From NCBI RefSeq assembly GCF_014705615.1, contig NZ_JACXJA010000006.1, positions 1 through 64,000 of the forward strand: 64,000 nucleotides of DNA. Reading direction: 5' to 3'. The translations under genes were made by a program, and so were the position numbers. Source of the stretch: Paenibacillus oceani (GTDB taxonomy: Bacteria; Bacillota; Bacilli; Paenibacillales; NBRC-103111). Each line of letters begins with the position of its first letter. The first letter of the stretch is position 1. The notes below the pieces were generated by a model. The model saw only the letters and a program-made list of their open reading frames with translations, did not search any database and was not told the origin of the DNA. Below, piece by piece: positions 62,917 to 64,000 of the stretch.

Positions 62917-64000
62917 TCAAGCGTCGCGTATATGGGTTTTGTCGAACCCCTGCGGATTGAACCAGTTGCTGCCGCTCGACACCCAGGTCGCATCCAGCGG
63001 AACCCATTCGTTGTTGTCGGCCAGAAACACCTCGTTCCAGGCATGCGGACCGTAGCCGCCCCGCCCGTCGGAGCCGAGCCCGGTCACCACCTTGACGTCC
63101 AGTCCGACCGCCCGGGCCATGACCGCATACAGCCGCGAATAATCGATACATACGCCCAACTTCGTTGCGAACGTATCCTCCGGCGTCTGCTCCTTCCAGA
63201 TCCGCTTCTGCTCGTACTGCTCGACCTTGTCGTAGTCGTACTGGACCCGGGTGCCCACCCACTGGTAAAGCGCTCTCGCTTTCGCTTCGTCGGTTTCCTT
63301 GCCCGCGGTAATCTGCTTGGCCGCTTCGGCGATGTCGCTTGGAATCCGGGCGTCGATGACCTCGTATTTGCGCTGCAAAATTTGGCTGAATTCCTGCTCG
63401 ACCGCCTTGGCGAATACCGGAAGCCGCTGCTGCAGCAGCTCCCCGCCCGCCGGCTCGACTACCCGGGCCGCTCCTTCGGCGTACAACGTCGACGCTTGAA
63501 CGTATCGGGTAAAGGGCGACTCCGGAAACAGCGCCGTATAAACGAACAGGCACGCGATAACCAGCAGCGCCCGTCCGCAGCCGATTAACGTACCGATCGC
63601 TCCGCCTACTCCGCTGCTCATCCATGACCGGCCGCCCCCGCCCGCGGGAGATTTGCCCATCAGCCCCGCACCGTAGGCGATGAACAGCCAGAGCCGGAGC
63701 AGGATCGCTTTGCACGCCGTATAGGCAAGCACGAACACCGTGCCGACCCGCAGCAGCGGGAAATCGCGAATTCCCGTGACGAACGTGTAGTACATCTGGC
63801 GGAACAGGCCGAGCTCTTCATCCGGATAAACGATCTGCCTCGACTTGAGCCACTCCTCTACAACCGGCGACAACACGGCTGCAAGCTTCCATGCCACGAT
63901 CACACTGACGACCGTAGCCGCTCCCTCGGCCGCGAATTGCATGAACCGCTGAGCGGAGCCGGTTGCTCCGCGTGTCGCTCCTTGCAGAACCGATACAAGT
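62917..64000 (-). CDS. Transglutaminase-like membrane protein (5' end outside the window)
   Basis: The frame is open to the window edge, so the N-terminus is missing; an ATG at 63942 exists but the upstream codons (VLQGATRGATGSAQRF) are open and in frame. Several membrane spans lie in the visible first 140 residues. The transglutaminase core follows about residue 230 of the ATG form: Cys in FATKLGVCIDYSRLYAVMA, His in GPHAWNEVFL and Asp in PLDATW, the Cys-His-Asp triad of the microbial transglutaminase-like family. The hydrophobic half resembles a membrane-anchored sensor or peptidase. Function unknown. Confidence 0.8.
   Translation of the reverse strand, partial: LVSVLQGATRGATGSAQRFMQFAAEGAATVVSVIVAWKLAAVLSPVVEEWLKSRQIVYPDEELGLFRQMYYTFVTGIRDFPLLRVGTVFVLAYTACKAILLRLWLFIAYGAGLMGKSPAGGGGRSWMSSGVGGAIGTLIGCGRALLVIACLFVYTALFPESPFTRYVQASTLYAEGAARVVEPAGGELLQQRLPVFAKAVEQEFSQILQRKYEVIDARIPSDIAEAAKQITAGKETDEAKARALYQWVGTRVQYDYDKVEQYEQKRIWKEQTPEDTFATKLGVCIDYSRLYAVMARAVGLDVKVVTGLGSDGRGGYGPHAWNEVFLADNNEWVPLDATWVSSGSNWFNPQGFDKTHIRDA

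Overview
This window comes from a Gram-positive, spore-forming Firmicute, most likely a member of the Paenibacillaceae. The evidence is strong GGAGG-type ribosome binding sites, frequent GTG and TTG starts, CcpA-type cre boxes, intrinsic hairpin-T terminators, an S-layer (SLH) protein, a SpoVB/MurJ-type flippase, two class B penicillin-binding proteins, and many carbohydrate-linked genes (solute-binding lipoproteins, AraC regulators, Gfo/Idh/MocA oxidoreductases, TIM-barrel isomerases). Most genes lie on the minus strand. No phage, insertion sequence or CRISPR array was seen.

Layout. (1) 0.1-5.1 kb: SpoVB-like flippase, M42 aminopeptidase, PepV-type dipeptidase. (2) 5.1-13.3 kb: a minus-strand run of threonine-synthase-like PLP enzyme, Gfo/Idh oxidoreductase, metallo-beta-lactamase-fold hydrolase, AspA/AstE-type deacylase, DapA/NanA-type aldolase, SDR and PhyH-type dioxygenase. 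It is divergent from a FadR-type GntR regulator, with three TGGTNNNACCA palindromes in and around the gap. It looks like a catabolic pathway whose substrate I cannot name. (3) 13.5-16.4 kb: an HTH regulator and a GH2 glycosidase. (4) 16.5-18.2 kb: tRNAs Asp, fMet, Val and Glu, a 29-residue membrane peptide, and about 350 bp resembling a structured RNA. (5) 18.4-31.3 kb: isomerase, AraC regulator, a solute-binding lipoprotein, a 1306-residue heparinase-like protein, a second solute-binding lipoprotein, a broken beta-helix protein and a frameshifted AraC regulator.

(6) 28.9-36.3 kb is unusually decayed. It holds a beta-helix gene with a frameshift and an apparent deletion, an AraC gene broken in a homopolymer, a methyltransferase lacking its middle, a sigma-factor gene frameshifted near its end, and the 3' tail of a sialate O-acetylesterase. 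Apparently intact genes (DUF6183-like, dimethylformamidase-like) sit between them. (7) 36.3-42.5 kb: isomerase, ThuA-like protein, DUF456 protein, HAD phosphatase, asparagine synthetase and a Gfo/Idh oxidoreductase.

(8) 42.8-52.1 kb: two minus-strand operons flank a plus-strand regulator. One encodes lipoprotein, beta-helix protein and enolase-superfamily enzyme. The other encodes a 2-hydroxyacid dehydrogenase, creatininase-family hydrolase, arylamine N-acetyltransferase and Gfo/Idh enzyme. A nearly identical 24-bp motif lies in both promoter regions, suggesting one regulon. (9) 52.4-64 kb: a 1515-residue SLH protein, tandem class B PBPs, a HAD hydrolase and a transglutaminase-like membrane protein that runs off the window.

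A recurring theme is three paralogous solute-binding lipoproteins, each beside a secreted lyase-like protein and a regulator, with no ABC permease or ATPase gene anywhere in the window.
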